Shown: in pieces, positions 8,428 to 16,312 of the stretch | Position numbering within the stretch: the first letter of the stretch is position 1 | Layout of the letters: every line of letters begins with the position of its first letter | From: Rheinheimera soli | Lineage (GTDB): Bacteria > Pseudomonadota > Gammaproteobacteria > Enterobacterales > Alteromonadaceae | NCBI RefSeq assembly: GCF_021290985.1 | Contig: NZ_JAJOYU010000008.1 | Span: forward strand, 62,001 to 126,000 | Direction: 5' to 3' | Length of the DNA stretch: 64,000 nt | The notes under the pieces: generated by a model | The model's input: only the letters and a program-made list of their open reading frames with translations | Databases searched by the model: none | What the model was told of the DNA's origin: nothing | Program-made: the position numbers and the translations under genes

Positions 8428-8575
8428 GGGGTATACCTCTTGGTAGAAATTACCGTTATTTTAGGTAAAAACCACCAGAACCCCCAGAAAACAAAAGGCC
8501 TACCTCTATAGGATGAATGAATACTTCTTTTGCTCTCTTTATTTATCAATAAAACATGACTAACGCCTATAATTT

Positions 8576-9937
8576 CTAGACTACTTTTGAATAACTCTGC
8601 TGCCCTTGGGTAAGATAAAAATCAAAGCAAGCGCATATACTACGGACCCAAAGACGACCTTTCTCGGTCACTCGCAGATGACCCATACTGACTTCAACAA
8701 GCCCATCACTGATGAAGGGCTGGAGTTTTTTCATCGCATCGGCAAAATACAGCATAAAATCTTTGACGGGCCATTTAGTACAAAACGCTTTCAGATCCAG
8801 TTCAAAATGACAAATCAGCTGGCTGATCAACTCAGCCCGGATCTTGTCGTCAAGATTTAAGCAAAATCCTTTTTCAACCGGGATAGCATTGGATGCAATA
8901 GCTGCATAATACTCAGGCAATTCTTTGGTATTTTGCCAAAGCACGCCGTTCACCTGGCTGATACTAGATACGCCCAGACCAACCAAGGCATCCTGTCCAG
9001 AGGTGGTATATCCCTGAAAATTACGCTGTAGCTGACCAGACTTTTGAGCTTGGGCCAGGCTATCGTGAGGTTTAGCGAAATGATCCATTCCTATAAACTG
9101 ATAACCAGCTTCTACAAATCTATTGATAGCGATTTGCATCAGTTCAAGCTTCAATGGAGCGTCTGGCAAACTGCTTTGTGGTATTTTGCGCTGTGACGCA
9201 AAGCGATCAGGAAGATGAGCGTAACTGAACAAGGAAATACGGTCAGGGTCCAGACGCACAATTTCCTCAACAGTTTCTGCGAAACTGTTGGTCTGCTGAT
9301 GAGGGAGTCCATAGATAATATCGAGATTCACCGACTCAAATCCAAGCTCTTTACTTAATTTCACCTGACGACGTATCAAATCAACATCCTGCACTCTGTT
9401 GATGGCAATCTGAACTTTTTCATCAAGGTCCTGGACCCCAAAACTAACACGGTTAAAACCTAAACCTTTCAGATGAGCAAGTTTTTCATCACTGCAGCTA
9501 CGAGGATCTATTTCGATACTCACTTCTGCATCTTTATTTAAAACAAAATGACGATGGATAAGACGCATCAAGCGACTCAATTGCTGTTCAGTGAGAAAAG
9601 TAGGTGTACCGCCGCCCAAATGTGCCTGATTGATCAATCTCCCCTTAAGTAGAGGTGAATACATTTCCATTTCTTTCTCAAGTGCATCCAGATAATCGTC
9701 AGCTTTATTTTGATGACGAGTGATGACTTTATTACAACCGCAGTAATAACAGAGCTTGTGACAAAACGGCAGGTGAATGTACAAACTCAATTCTGAAGAA
9801 CTGGCTAAAAGCGTTTTATTAATAATCTGGTGTGAAAAACTTTTATCCATCGCAAGAGCTGTTGGATAGGAGGTATAGCGAGGACCGTTAATATTGTATT
9901 TGGCTATTAACTCAGGATCCCATAACAACGTATTCAT
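8576..9937 (-). CDS. hemN: Oxygen-independent coproporphyrinogen III dehydrogenase
   Basis: A 453-aa radical SAM enzyme that converts coproporphyrinogen III to protoporphyrinogen IX without oxygen, in cytoplasmic haem synthesis. The cluster motif CHKLCYYCGC gives C59, C63, C66 plus C68, the HemN-specific arrangement (E. coli 62/66/69/71). GGGTP and the N-terminal YNINGPRYTSYPTA also fit HemN rather than HemW. The start is set at ATG 9937, which has GAGG five bases upstream; the longer frame to 9976 lacks one. Anaerobic haem is needed here for NarI and NorB. No consensus FNR box was found in front of it, though two NarL-type heptamers lie at 10053-10076. Confidence 0.95.
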   Translation of the reverse strand: MNTLLWDPELIAKYNINGPRYTSYPTALAMDKSFSHQIINKTLLASSSELSLYIHLPFCHKLCYYCGCNKVITRHQNKADDYLDALEKEMEMYSPLLKGRLINQAHLGGGTPTFLTEQQLSRLMRLIHRHFVLNKDAEVSIEIDPRSCSDEKLAHLKGLGFNRVSFGVQDLDEKVQIAINRVQDVDLIRRQVKLSKELGFESVNLDIIYGLPHQQTNSFAETVEEIVRLDPDRISLFSYAHLPDRFASQRKIPQSSLPDAPLKLELMQIAINRFVEAGYQFIGMDHFAKPHDSLAQAQKSGQLQRNFQGYTTSGQDALVGLGVSSISQVNGVLWQNTKELPEYYAAIASNAIPVEKGFCLNLDDKIRAELISQLICHFELDLKAFCTKWPVKDFMLYFADAMKKLQPFISDGLVEVSMGHLRVTEKGRLWVRSICACFDFYLTQGQQSYSKVV

Positions 9938-10248
9938 GCTTACCTCGGCCCAGGAATGCTTTCGGTGGTGCTGCAAACCGCGACCACCGGAAAAAACTAC
10001 TTTATTGCTTATTCTAACAAGCTAACCTGATAGGCTTGAAAATCATTGCGGGTACCTCCCAGTAACATTAGAGGTATAAACGAGTTTAAATCGGCTTTTA
10101 TAGCTGGCAAAAAAACGGTAGCTAGCCATTTTGTAGCCATTCAGTCCGGTCTACAATTTGGTGTATTAGGTAGTTTTCAGAATGCACACTATAGAGTTGC
10201 ACCAATTTAGTTCACAAAAACGCTGTACGCTTTGTTTTGGTGCAGTTT
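9938..10248. promoter_or_regulatory. Divergent hemN / HPP-CBS intergenic region
   Basis: 311 bases between two divergent starts. Two inverted NarL-type heptamers are present, TACCTCC (10053-10059) and AGAGGTA (10070-10076), but they are 10 bp apart instead of 2, so their function is doubtful. AATTTGGTGTAT (10156-10167) recurs upstream of the 75-aa gene at 15276-15287. No convincing FNR box was seen. Confidence 0.35.
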
Positions 10249-11463
10249 ATGATAGCCCTACTTGCTTCCAACAGACCAGATTCACCAATGACTCCAGACA
10301 CTTTGCTGCAACGACTGCTGCGTCAATTCGGACTATATCACCCTCACGAACAACGCTTGTCGGCCATTACGTTGCAACAGCGTTTAAAAGTAGTCTGCGC
10401 TGCATTTGTCGCGCTTGGTCTGGTCGCTCAGGTAAGTAGTCTGCTATTGGCCGGCAGCAGCTATACCCTATTACTTGCGTCAATGGGAGCTTCGGCCGTA
10501 TTGTTATTTGGCATACCAAACAGCCCGTTGGCCAGACCATGGGTATTTCTGGCTGGCCATCTGTTCCCTGCAGCCATTGGCCTTGCATGCAGTCACCTGT
10601 TTAACAGTTTTCCACTGATGGCAGCGACCACCATTGCTGTGGTGTTATTTGTAATGTACCTGCTTGAGTGCATGCATCCACCAGGAGGTGCTACAGCGCT
10701 GGTCCCGGTGATCGCCACCACAGCAGGGCCTGCGCCTGGATTGGAATTCCTTTTTTATCCGGTAGGCCTTAATCTTTTGGTGATGCTAAGTTGCGCGCTA
10801 TTTCTACAGCGCTACTGGCTTAAAGCAAAGATGACATCTGAGGGACCTGGCGCACCAGCAACAGCAGACGCCAAGCCGCTAGACAGGTTGCAGCTGCAGC
10901 ACAGTGACTTAGCAGCGGCAATCAATAGCCTCGATCGGGTGCTGGATATTAGCGAAACTGATTTATTGCAGCTGTACCATAGAGCGCAACAGCATGCGTT
11001 TAGCCGCCACTCGCAGCTGTTGTGTCGCGATATTATGGCAAAAGATTTATTGACCATAACATCAGAAACACCATTGCAAACAGCCTGGCAACTGCTGCGT
11101 CGCCACAAGGTTAGTATGCTGCCCGTAATCGATCAGCAGCGGCAACTGGTAGGCATATTTACCTTGGTGGATGTAGTGAAAGACTTGACCGAATCTGATC
11201 TGTTCTCGTTCAGAACACAGATCCTCAGTTGGTTAAAACCACAGCCTGATTCTGCGCGAGCTACAGTTGGAGATTGGATGAATCGTAAGCTGGTAACAGT
11301 CAAAGAGACAGACCATATCGCGGCGTTGATTCCTTTGCTTGCACATAACGGCTTGCATCAAGTACCTGTGCTCAATGCCGCTCAGCAACTCTGTGGCATT
11401 ATCACCCAATCTGATTTACTAGCTACATTGGTTCAGCAACAACCTCTGCGGCAAGCTATATAA
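10249..11463 (+). CDS. HPP-family membrane protein fused to a CBS-domain pair
   Basis: About 404 aa. The N-terminal half has four or five membrane segments of the HPP family, with its signature ECMHPPGGATAL near residue 145. The C-terminal half holds two CBS motifs (RDIMAKDLLTITSETPLQTAWQLLRRHKVSMLPVID, about 265-315, and VGDWMNRKLVTVKETDHIAALIPLLAHNGLHQVPVL, about 340-390), which usually bind adenine nucleotides. HPP proteins have been linked to nitrite transport in plastids and cyanobacteria, which would suit this nitrate locus; the bacterial function is inferred. The start is uncertain: ATG 10249 and ATG 10288 are both possible and neither has a clear Shine-Dalgarno sequence. Confidence 0.75.
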   Translation: MIALLASNRPDSPMTPDTLLQRLLRQFGLYHPHEQRLSAITLQQRLKVVCAAFVALGLVAQVSSLLLAGSSYTLLLASMGASAVLLFGIPNSPLARPWVFLAGHLFPAAIGLACSHLFNSFPLMAATTIAVVLFVMYLLECMHPPGGATALVPVIATTAGPAPGLEFLFYPVGLNLLVMLSCALFLQRYWLKAKMTSEGPGAPATADAKPLDRLQLQHSDLAAAINSLDRVLDISETDLLQLYHRAQQHAFSRHSQLLCRDIMAKDLLTITSETPLQTAWQLLRRHKVSMLPVIDQQRQLVGIFTLVDVVKDLTESDLFSFRTQILSWLKPQPDSARATVGDWMNRKLVTVKETDHIAALIPLLAHNGLHQVPVLNAAQQLCGIITQSDLLATLVQQQPLRQAI

Positions 11464-11496
11464 CATCCTAGGCGACAAGCGGTATAGCAAACTGAT

Positions 11497-11512
11497 TACC
11501 CATAAAGTGGTA
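11497..11512 (+). promoter_or_regulatory. NarL/NarP 7-2-7 site upstream of first DGC gene
   Basis: TACCCAT-AA-AGTGGTA matches TACYYMT-N2-AKRRGTA exactly. Its centre is 29 bp upstream of the FNR box centre, the same distance as at the second DGC gene. Confidence 0.85.
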
Positions 11513-11526
11513 GTCAGGACAACGAA

Positions 11527-11540
11527 TTGATTTGAATCAA
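11527..11540 (+). promoter_or_regulatory. FNR box upstream of first DGC gene
   Basis: TTGAT-TTGA-ATCAA is a perfect FNR/ANR consensus, centred about 65 bp before the ATG at 11599. This fits a class II (-41.5) activated promoter. Confidence 0.85.
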
Positions 11541-11598
11541 TTTTCTGCTGGCAACAAGTATTAGACTCGATAATCAATCTTGTTTGCTGGAATTAACT

Positions 11599-11985
11599 AT
11601 GAAACATATTAGTGACAACAAGCCTCTTGTATATGCTTGTTCTGGTTGTTCAAACGTTGCGCAACTTGCTAATGATTTAGCCCTGATACTAAACAGGAAA
11701 AATCTGGCGGAAATGTCCTCTATTGCTGGTATTGGAGGCAATATCACAGAGTTGGTAAAAACAGCACAATCGGGAAGATCTATATTAGCTATTGATGGCT
11801 GCCCACTAAATTGCGTAAAACAATGCCTTGCGACAATAAATGTAGTTCCAACCTGGCATATCGAATTAACAATGTTTGGCTTAAAAAAGCGTGCCCATGA
11901 TGACTATCTAGTAACAGACGCATACGACATACTTGAATTGTTCCCACGCGAAATTGTGACTGAAGACATTCGCGTCATCGATTAG
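11599..11985 (+). CDS. DGC-domain putative zinc-binding protein (copy 1)
   Basis: A 128-aa soluble protein with paired cysteines YACSGCS near the N terminus, IAGIGG in the middle, and the family-defining DGCPLNCVKQC. The DGC family (named for that motif) is annotated as putative zinc-binding; no reaction is known. ATG 11599 is preferred over the in-frame 11584 because it matches the start of the second copy. The FNR and NarL boxes directly upstream show that it belongs to the nitrate-respiration regulon. Its 3' end overlaps the convergent moeB by 11 bases. It is a paralogue of the protein at 25032-25436 (same YACSGCS, DGCPLNCVK and VVPTWHLEL-like blocks). Confidence 0.85.
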   Translation: MKHISDNKPLVYACSGCSNVAQLANDLALILNRKNLAEMSSIAGIGGNITELVKTAQSGRSILAIDGCPLNCVKQCLATINVVPTWHIELTMFGLKKRAHDDYLVTDAYDILELFPREIVTEDIRVID

Positions 11986-12751
11986 AGCCACACACAGGAC
12001 AATTTGGATCCTTAGCCAACTTAAATTGACGCCACTGGCCGTGAAAGGCATCAAAAAGCTGAAGAACCCCAAATGACGGAGATCCGACAGACGCGAGTAT
12101 TTTTACTACTTCCAGTGCCTGAACCGCACCTATAACACCAACTACCGGGCTCAAAATACCAGCCTCCATACAAGTCAACTGCTGTTCTGTAAACTGAAGA
12201 CTCAGACATTGATAACAAGGCATATCATCGTGCATATTAAAGCACACTACCTGACCTTCAAAACGAATGGCAGCTCCAGAAACCAGCGGCACGCGAGCCT
12301 TAAAACAAGCTTCATTTATCGCATTTCTCGTAAGTAAATTATCTGTACAGTCCAGTACCAACGAATAACCACCAACAAGTTTAGAAAGCTCTTCTGCATC
12401 CAACCTTCTGCAGAGCGCCTCAATTTCTATTTCAGAATTGAGCTCACGCAGAGCCATGCAAGCACGTTGCGCCTTGAGCGAACCCACATCACTTTCCCGA
12501 TATAGGATCTGTCTTTGTAAGTTAGTCCGGTCGATCAGATCATCATCGACCAGAGTGATGTGCCCTATACCACTGGCGACAAGATAAGGAGCTGCTGCGC
12601 ACCCAAGCCCTCCCATCCCCACCACCAATACCCTTGATGAGAGTAAAGTCTCCTGACCACGAAAGTCCATGGCAGGCAGCATCAAATGCCGACTGTAGCG
12701 TAAAGCTTCAGTTGTACTCAACTCAGCAGTGTCGCGGGATTTTTTTGTCAT
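11975..12751 (-). CDS. moeB: Molybdopterin-synthase adenylyltransferase
   Basis: A 258-aa ThiF/E1-like protein. It activates the C-terminal GG of MoaD with ATP so that a thiocarboxylate can form. Visible features are ALRYSRHLMLP at the N terminus, nucleotide-binding VLVVGMGGLGCAAAPYL (about 40-57), the Arg finger region DRTNLQRQILY, DCTDN near 130, and two zinc CxxC pairs (CYQC about 187, CPVC at the C terminus). No rhodanese domain is present. The length fits E. coli MoeB (249 aa). It lies downstream of norR on the same strand with a 31-bp gap, so it may be read through from norR. It is apart from moaA-E but supplies the same pathway. Confidence 0.9.
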   Translation of the reverse strand: MTKKSRDTAELSTTEALRYSRHLMLPAMDFRGQETLLSSRVLVVGMGGLGCAAAPYLVASGIGHITLVDDDLIDRTNLQRQILYRESDVGSLKAQRACMALRELNSEIEIEALCRRLDAEELSKLVGGYSLVLDCTDNLLTRNAINEACFKARVPLVSGAAIRFEGQVVCFNMHDDMPCYQCLSLQFTEQQLTCMEAGILSPVVGVIGAVQALEVVKILASVGSPSFGVLQLFDAFHGQWRQFKLAKDPNCPVCGSNR

Positions 12752-12782
12752 GTTGTTACCACTTTATTTTCGTCAATGATGA

Positions 12783-14306
12783 TTATTTCAACCCGAGTCG
12801 TTGAGCTAGTTTATGCAAATTACTGGGGTCTAAATCCAGTTGGCGAGCAGCTTGGGACCAACTTCCATTATTTTTATCTACAGCTTGTCGAATAAGCGAT
12901 TTCTGTATTTGCTCAACGCCTTGCCTTAATGTGACATGACTTAACTCGTCAACTCTATAGTTCTCAGAGTCTGGAAGATTCTGCATACCGTCAAAAATAT
13001 CCAACAGGTCTGGTTCTATAGTAACAATGTCTGAACGTTGGGCGCCGCGGCTTAAAGCTTTGATAGCAGCTCTGCTAATGACGTGCTCAAGCTCTCTGAT
13101 ATTTCCGGGCCAGCTGTAATTGATAAGCCCGAGTTCTGCCGACGCAGACAACCGCAGAGCCCTCATTCCCAATCGACTTCGGTTTAGTTCGAGAAAATGA
13201 CCGGCAAGTAATGGAATGTCGTCCTGTCGCTCTCTGAGCGGAGGAATAGGTAAAGGATAGACAGACAATCGATGGTATAAGTCAGCTCTGAATTCCCCCA
13301 TTTTCACTTGTTGATGCAAATCCCTGTTAGTCGCGGCCACAATCCGCACGTTGACCTGACGCTGTTTGTCACTACCTAAGCGCTGAATCTCACCGTTTTG
13401 TAAAACCCGTAATAACTTTGCCTGTATAGACAATGGTAATTCTCCAACCTCATCGAGAAATAAAGTACCCTCATCAGCAGCTTCAAAACGTCCCATCCGC
13501 TCACCATGAGCTCCGGAAAATGCACCTCTGACATGTCCAAATAACTCGGTTTCAGCCAGGCTTTCTGGCAATGCTGCGCAGTTTACATACACCATAGGTT
13601 TATTTCTTCTGGACGAGCACCGATGTAAATGTCTGGCAAAAAGCTCCTTCCCAACGCCGGTTTCGCCCAACAGTAATACCGGAAGGTCTGAACTTGCCAC
13701 TACGGTAAGCTCCTGCAATATTTGCTGTAAACCAGAACTTTGTCCTATCAGTTCGTATCGTTCAGGTAGTTCTCTATTTTGTTCCCCCTCATGCTGATGA
13801 TTCAAACGCAGGGCCCGATTTGCCTGTTCCAGTTCAGTCATACGGACAGAGGCTTCAACCAATAAGCTATATCGCTGTAACTCGTACACAGCAACGTCAG
13901 TAAAACGGTCCGCTTCAAGTGCATCAAGAGTTAATACCCCCCAACACCGACCTTCTACATACAAGCTGATCCCCATGCAATCATGCACTGGCAGCGCTTG
14001 CCCTGGCTGATCAGCCAATAGTCCATCATAAGGATCTGGCAACTCTGAACCGGGCTCAAATCGAACGGGGTTACGGCTCGTAAGAATTGCAGCAAGCCGG
14101 GGGTGTTGCGACACAACAAACCGCCGGCCTAAAGCCTCGCGTACAAGGCCGTGCAAAGCCACAGGTTTGAGAACATCATATTCAAGCCGAAGTATACCTA
14201 CAGCTCCACATGCGAAGTGACTGCGCAATGTGCTCACAAGCCGCTGCAAACGCACGGCAGCAGGCAAGTCAGTAACTAAATCGGCAATAAGGCTTTCTTC
14301 CAGCAT
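12783..14306 (-). CDS. norR: Nitric-oxide-sensing sigma-54 activator
   Basis: 507 aa with three domains: an N-terminal GAF (about 1-165), an AAA+ sigma-54 interaction domain (about 185-425) and a C-terminal Fis-type helix-turn-helix. The NO-sensing iron ligands of E. coli NorR can be matched: the HPRL Arg (R70), DPYD (D91, D94), HDCMG (C110) and LTLDAL (D128). Walker A is GETGVGKE. The sigma-54 contact loop reads GAFSGA, with Ser for Thr in GAFTGA. On NO binding it should activate norB and ric. Its ATG (14306) directly abuts the first NorR box (14307-14319), which also covers the AGG ribosome binding site, so autoregulation is very likely. Confidence 0.95.
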   Translation of the reverse strand: MLEESLIADLVTDLPAAVRLQRLVSTLRSHFACGAVGILRLEYDVLKPVALHGLVREALGRRFVVSQHPRLAAILTSRNPVRFEPGSELPDPYDGLLADQPGQALPVHDCMGISLYVEGRCWGVLTLDALEADRFTDVAVYELQRYSLLVEASVRMTELEQANRALRLNHQHEGEQNRELPERYELIGQSSGLQQILQELTVVASSDLPVLLLGETGVGKELFARHLHRCSSRRNKPMVYVNCAALPESLAETELFGHVRGAFSGAHGERMGRFEAADEGTLFLDEVGELPLSIQAKLLRVLQNGEIQRLGSDKQRQVNVRIVAATNRDLHQQVKMGEFRADLYHRLSVYPLPIPPLRERQDDIPLLAGHFLELNRSRLGMRALRLSASAELGLINYSWPGNIRELEHVISRAAIKALSRGAQRSDIVTIEPDLLDIFDGMQNLPDSENYRVDELSHVTLRQGVEQIQKSLIRQAVDKNNGSWSQAARQLDLDPSNLHKLAQRLGLK

Positions 14307-14362
14307 GGTACTTTTTACCTTCGTGGTGCATTTAACCCAACCTCAACTGGGTGTAATTTACC
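14307..14362 (+). promoter_or_regulatory. Triple NorR box array between norR and ric
   Basis: GGT-N7-ACC occurs at 14307-14319, 14325-14337 and 14350-14362, with centres 18 and 25 bp apart (total 43, exactly as at norB). The last is 49 bp before the sigma-54 GG. The first box covers the norR ribosome binding site. Confidence 0.9.
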
Positions 14363-14403
14363 ATGCGGGGAAATAAACCTATATAAATCAAAGGAGGTAT
14401 ATC

Positions 14404-14419
14404 TGGCCTGAGTATTGCG
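14404..14419 (+). promoter_or_regulatory. Sigma-54 promoter of ric
   Basis: TGGCCTGAGTATTGCG has GG (14405-14406), exactly ten bases, and GC (14417-14418). It shows that the in-frame ATG at 14420 is too early: transcription should begin near 14430, so the start at 14480 is correct. Confidence 0.9.
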
Positions 14420-14479
14420 ATGTTTAAGCATGGAGAAACAACTCGTCCATATCAAACTCAGTCAATCTCAGGAGCTCTT

Positions 14480-15178
14480 ATGTCATTACTAGATAAATCG
14501 TTAGGGGAAATTGCAACCACAATCCCTGGGGCCACTTCAGTATTTCATCAATACAAACTTGATTTTTGTTGTGGAGGTCATCAAAGCCTAGGCGAAGCTC
14601 TGGCGAAAAAACAACTGTCCCCCACTCAAGTTGTTGAGCAATTGCAGAAACTTCTCAATTCGGGAGAAACAATGATGGATTGGAGAAGCGTTCCCGTGAA
14701 ACAGCTGATTGAGCATATCCTGGAACGTTACCATCAACGTCATCGCCAACAACTGCCAGAGTTGTGCCGCTTAGCCCGCCGTGTTGAACATGTGCATGCC
14801 GCAGCCAATGACTGCCCGACAGGATTGGCAGATCATCTGGAAGATATGTATCAAGAATTAGAAAGCCACATGATGAAAGAGGAACAGATTTTGTTTCCTA
14901 TGCTTGCCAGAGGTATCTACCCTTCAGGTCCGATTTCCGTTATGGAAGAAGAGCATATTCAACATGGCGACGCATTGCAAAAGCTTGATGCACTCACCAA
15001 CAATATAATGCTACCAGACGGAGCATGTAATACCTGGACCGCTTTGTACTTGGGTTTAAAAGAATTAAAAGAAGATCTGATGAATCATATCTTGCTGGAA
15101 AATGAAATTTTATTTGTTGAGTGGAATACCCCTGCTCAACCAGCCGAAAAACACATGTGCTGCGGCAGTTGCCAATAA
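14480..15178 (+). CDS. ytfE: Di-iron Fe-S cluster repair protein (RIC family; YtfE/DnrN/ScdA)
   Basis: A 232-aa protein that repairs iron-sulfur clusters damaged by NO or oxidants. The ScdA_N segment (about 1-55) carries the conserved CCGG (C30, C31). The hemerythrin-like part supplies His/Glu ligands (HRQQ, HVHAA, ESHMMKEEQILFP, EEEHIQHGDAL, NHILLENEILF). The C terminus adds an unusual Cys-rich tail (MCCGSCQ). The start is set at 14480: AGGAG lies upstream and the sigma-54 promoter rules out the ATG at 14420. It is divergent from norR and under NorR control, as ytfE-type genes often are. Confidence 0.93.
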   Translation: MSLLDKSLGEIATTIPGATSVFHQYKLDFCCGGHQSLGEALAKKQLSPTQVVEQLQKLLNSGETMMDWRSVPVKQLIEHILERYHQRHRQQLPELCRLARRVEHVHAAANDCPTGLADHLEDMYQELESHMMKEEQILFPMLARGIYPSGPISVMEEEHIQHGDALQKLDALTNNIMLPDGACNTWTALYLGLKELKEDLMNHILLENEILFVEWNTPAQPAEKHMCCGSCQ

Positions 15179-15224
15179 ATTGGAGCTACACCTCGAACTC
15201 TGCAGAGCCAAGTCGTGATTAATT

Positions 15225-15252
15225 AGTGAGGCATACAAATAAATGCCTCACT
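15225..15252 (+). terminator. Stem-loop after ric
   Basis: AGTGAGGCAT (15225-15234) pairs perfectly with ATGCCTCACT (15243-15252). There is no strong T-run after it, so it may be a weak terminator or an mRNA-end hairpin. Confidence 0.55.
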
Positions 15253-15347
15253 CTCAATATCCTCTTGAATACCTAATTTGGTGTATAGCCAGTTTATATT
15301 CAAAGAACACAGAATGAGAACATCCAGTGCAACCTAGGCAAACCAAT

Positions 15348-15575
15348 ATGACATTCGCCTCTAAAACAGACGACAACATCCTTTCAGCCCAAGACTTTAC
15401 AGAACATAAACTCAGAACTCGCTTCTCTAAGCTTCAGAACGAACTTAAGACAACTCAAGACCCATCTAAACGGTATTTAGCCATGAGTGAAATGATGGCA
15501 ATTAATTTAGATTTAGTGAAGATACGTCTGCTAAAACTCAGTGCAGAACTAAAATCTAGTGATTGTGCCAGCTAA
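15348..15575 (+). CDS. Small hypothetical protein, helical
   Basis: 75 aa, charged and predicted helical (HKLRTRFSKLQNELKTTQD, then MMAINLDLVKIRLLKLSAELKS, with heptad-like leucines). There are no cysteines until near the end and no known domain. ATG 15348 is chosen over the in-frame 15327 because AGG sits 9 bases upstream. A poor 7-2-7-like sequence (TACCTAA-TT-TGGTGTA, 15270-15285) lies upstream. It sits between ric and ubiT and could belong to the anaerobic set. The function is unknown. Confidence 0.45.
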   Translation: MTFASKTDDNILSAQDFTEHKLRTRFSKLQNELKTTQDPSKRYLAMSEMMAINLDLVKIRLLKLSAELKSSDCAS

Positions 15576-15714
15576 ATTAGCCCTACATAGCAGTCAAGTT
15601 CAGGCAGATCTGAAACAAATTCTGATGTTTCAAGACTATTATCTCAAATCCACCACACATTTAACTCAATAACGACAATATAAAATTCTCACTTAAGAAA
15701 TACGGTAGCGAAAT

Positions 15715-16209
15715 CTATTCCCTGAGCTTTAATAACTCAGTCGCTATATGTTGTTGCACACTCAACAACGAAGCTGGCACATGGGTTGTCGTATCAAAGC
15801 TATCGAGGAAGTTTTTCAGGTAAAGTCCAAGCTCAGTATCCCCCAACATGCTTAACCTGCGCTGGAAAAACAAAGTATCAGGATCCGCTTTAGCGCTGCA
15901 AAGAAGAAAGAAGTCCTCGCTGCTGGCCTTCACTCTTAGATCAGGTGCTGCCACCAAAGAATTCACCAGTAATTTTTGCTCAACTAAGCTCAGGCTAAAT
16001 TGAAATTCAAAGTCACTCACTTCAATAAGAACTATTTTTCCTTTTAAAAAATCCAGCTCCCCTTCCTGGCAGGCGGTGAAAAAAAGCCGGTTCAAAACCT
16101 TACTGATCAACACATTTTTTAATGATGAAGGCAGCAAATTAGATAGGGTTTTACCGAACGCCGGCAATGCAACTATCACTTTTGGGGTAATCATTTTGCT
16201 TTTAAACAT
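15715..16209 (-). CDS. ubiT: Ubiquinone biosynthesis accessory factor, SCP2 domain
   Basis: 164 aa with an SCP2-like lipid-binding fold: LKGKIVLIEVSDFEFQFSLSL, then PDLRVKASSEDFFLL, then DPDTLFFQRRLSMLGDTELGLYLKNFLDS. The last stretch is characteristic of UbiT (YhbT). With UbiU and UbiV it is needed for ubiquinone synthesis without oxygen. ATG 16209 has AGAGG upstream; the 18 extra codons up to 16263 have none. It is divergent from ubiU, the same arrangement as yhbT/yhbUV in E. coli. Quinones made this way feed NarI and NorB. Confidence 0.85.
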   Translation of the reverse strand: MFKSKMITPKVIVALPAFGKTLSNLLPSSLKNVLISKVLNRLFFTACQEGELDFLKGKIVLIEVSDFEFQFSLSLVEQKLLVNSLVAAPDLRVKASSEDFFLLCSAKADPDTLFFQRRLSMLGDTELGLYLKNFLDSFDTTTHVPASLLSVQQHIATELLKLRE

Positions 16210-16312
16210 AGGGAACACCTCTCTGACACAACAACTTATACTGAATATCTGAATTGCGCACATAGTGTCACAGACAGGTTAAAACGCCCATCGGGCAAAA
16301 GAGGTAGTAGAC

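Noticed and set aside
10053-10076. Pair of inverted NarL-type heptamers between hemN and the HPP-CBS gene
   Set aside because: The heptamers are 10 bp apart. The other sites in this window all have the 2-bp spacing, so I did not count it with them.
2616-14306. Full denitrification island
   Set aside because: norB, norR, nnrS and narG are present but no nirS, nirK, nosZ or norC is in the window, so I do not claim denitrification to N2.
14420-14479. Upstream ATG as start of ric
   Set aside because: It lies at the sigma-54 -12 element, before any possible transcription start; ATG 14480 has AGGAG and gives the family N terminus.
15270-15285. 7-2-7-like sequence upstream of the 75-aa gene
   Set aside because: Three deviations from TACYYMT-N2-AKRRGTA; too weak to call.
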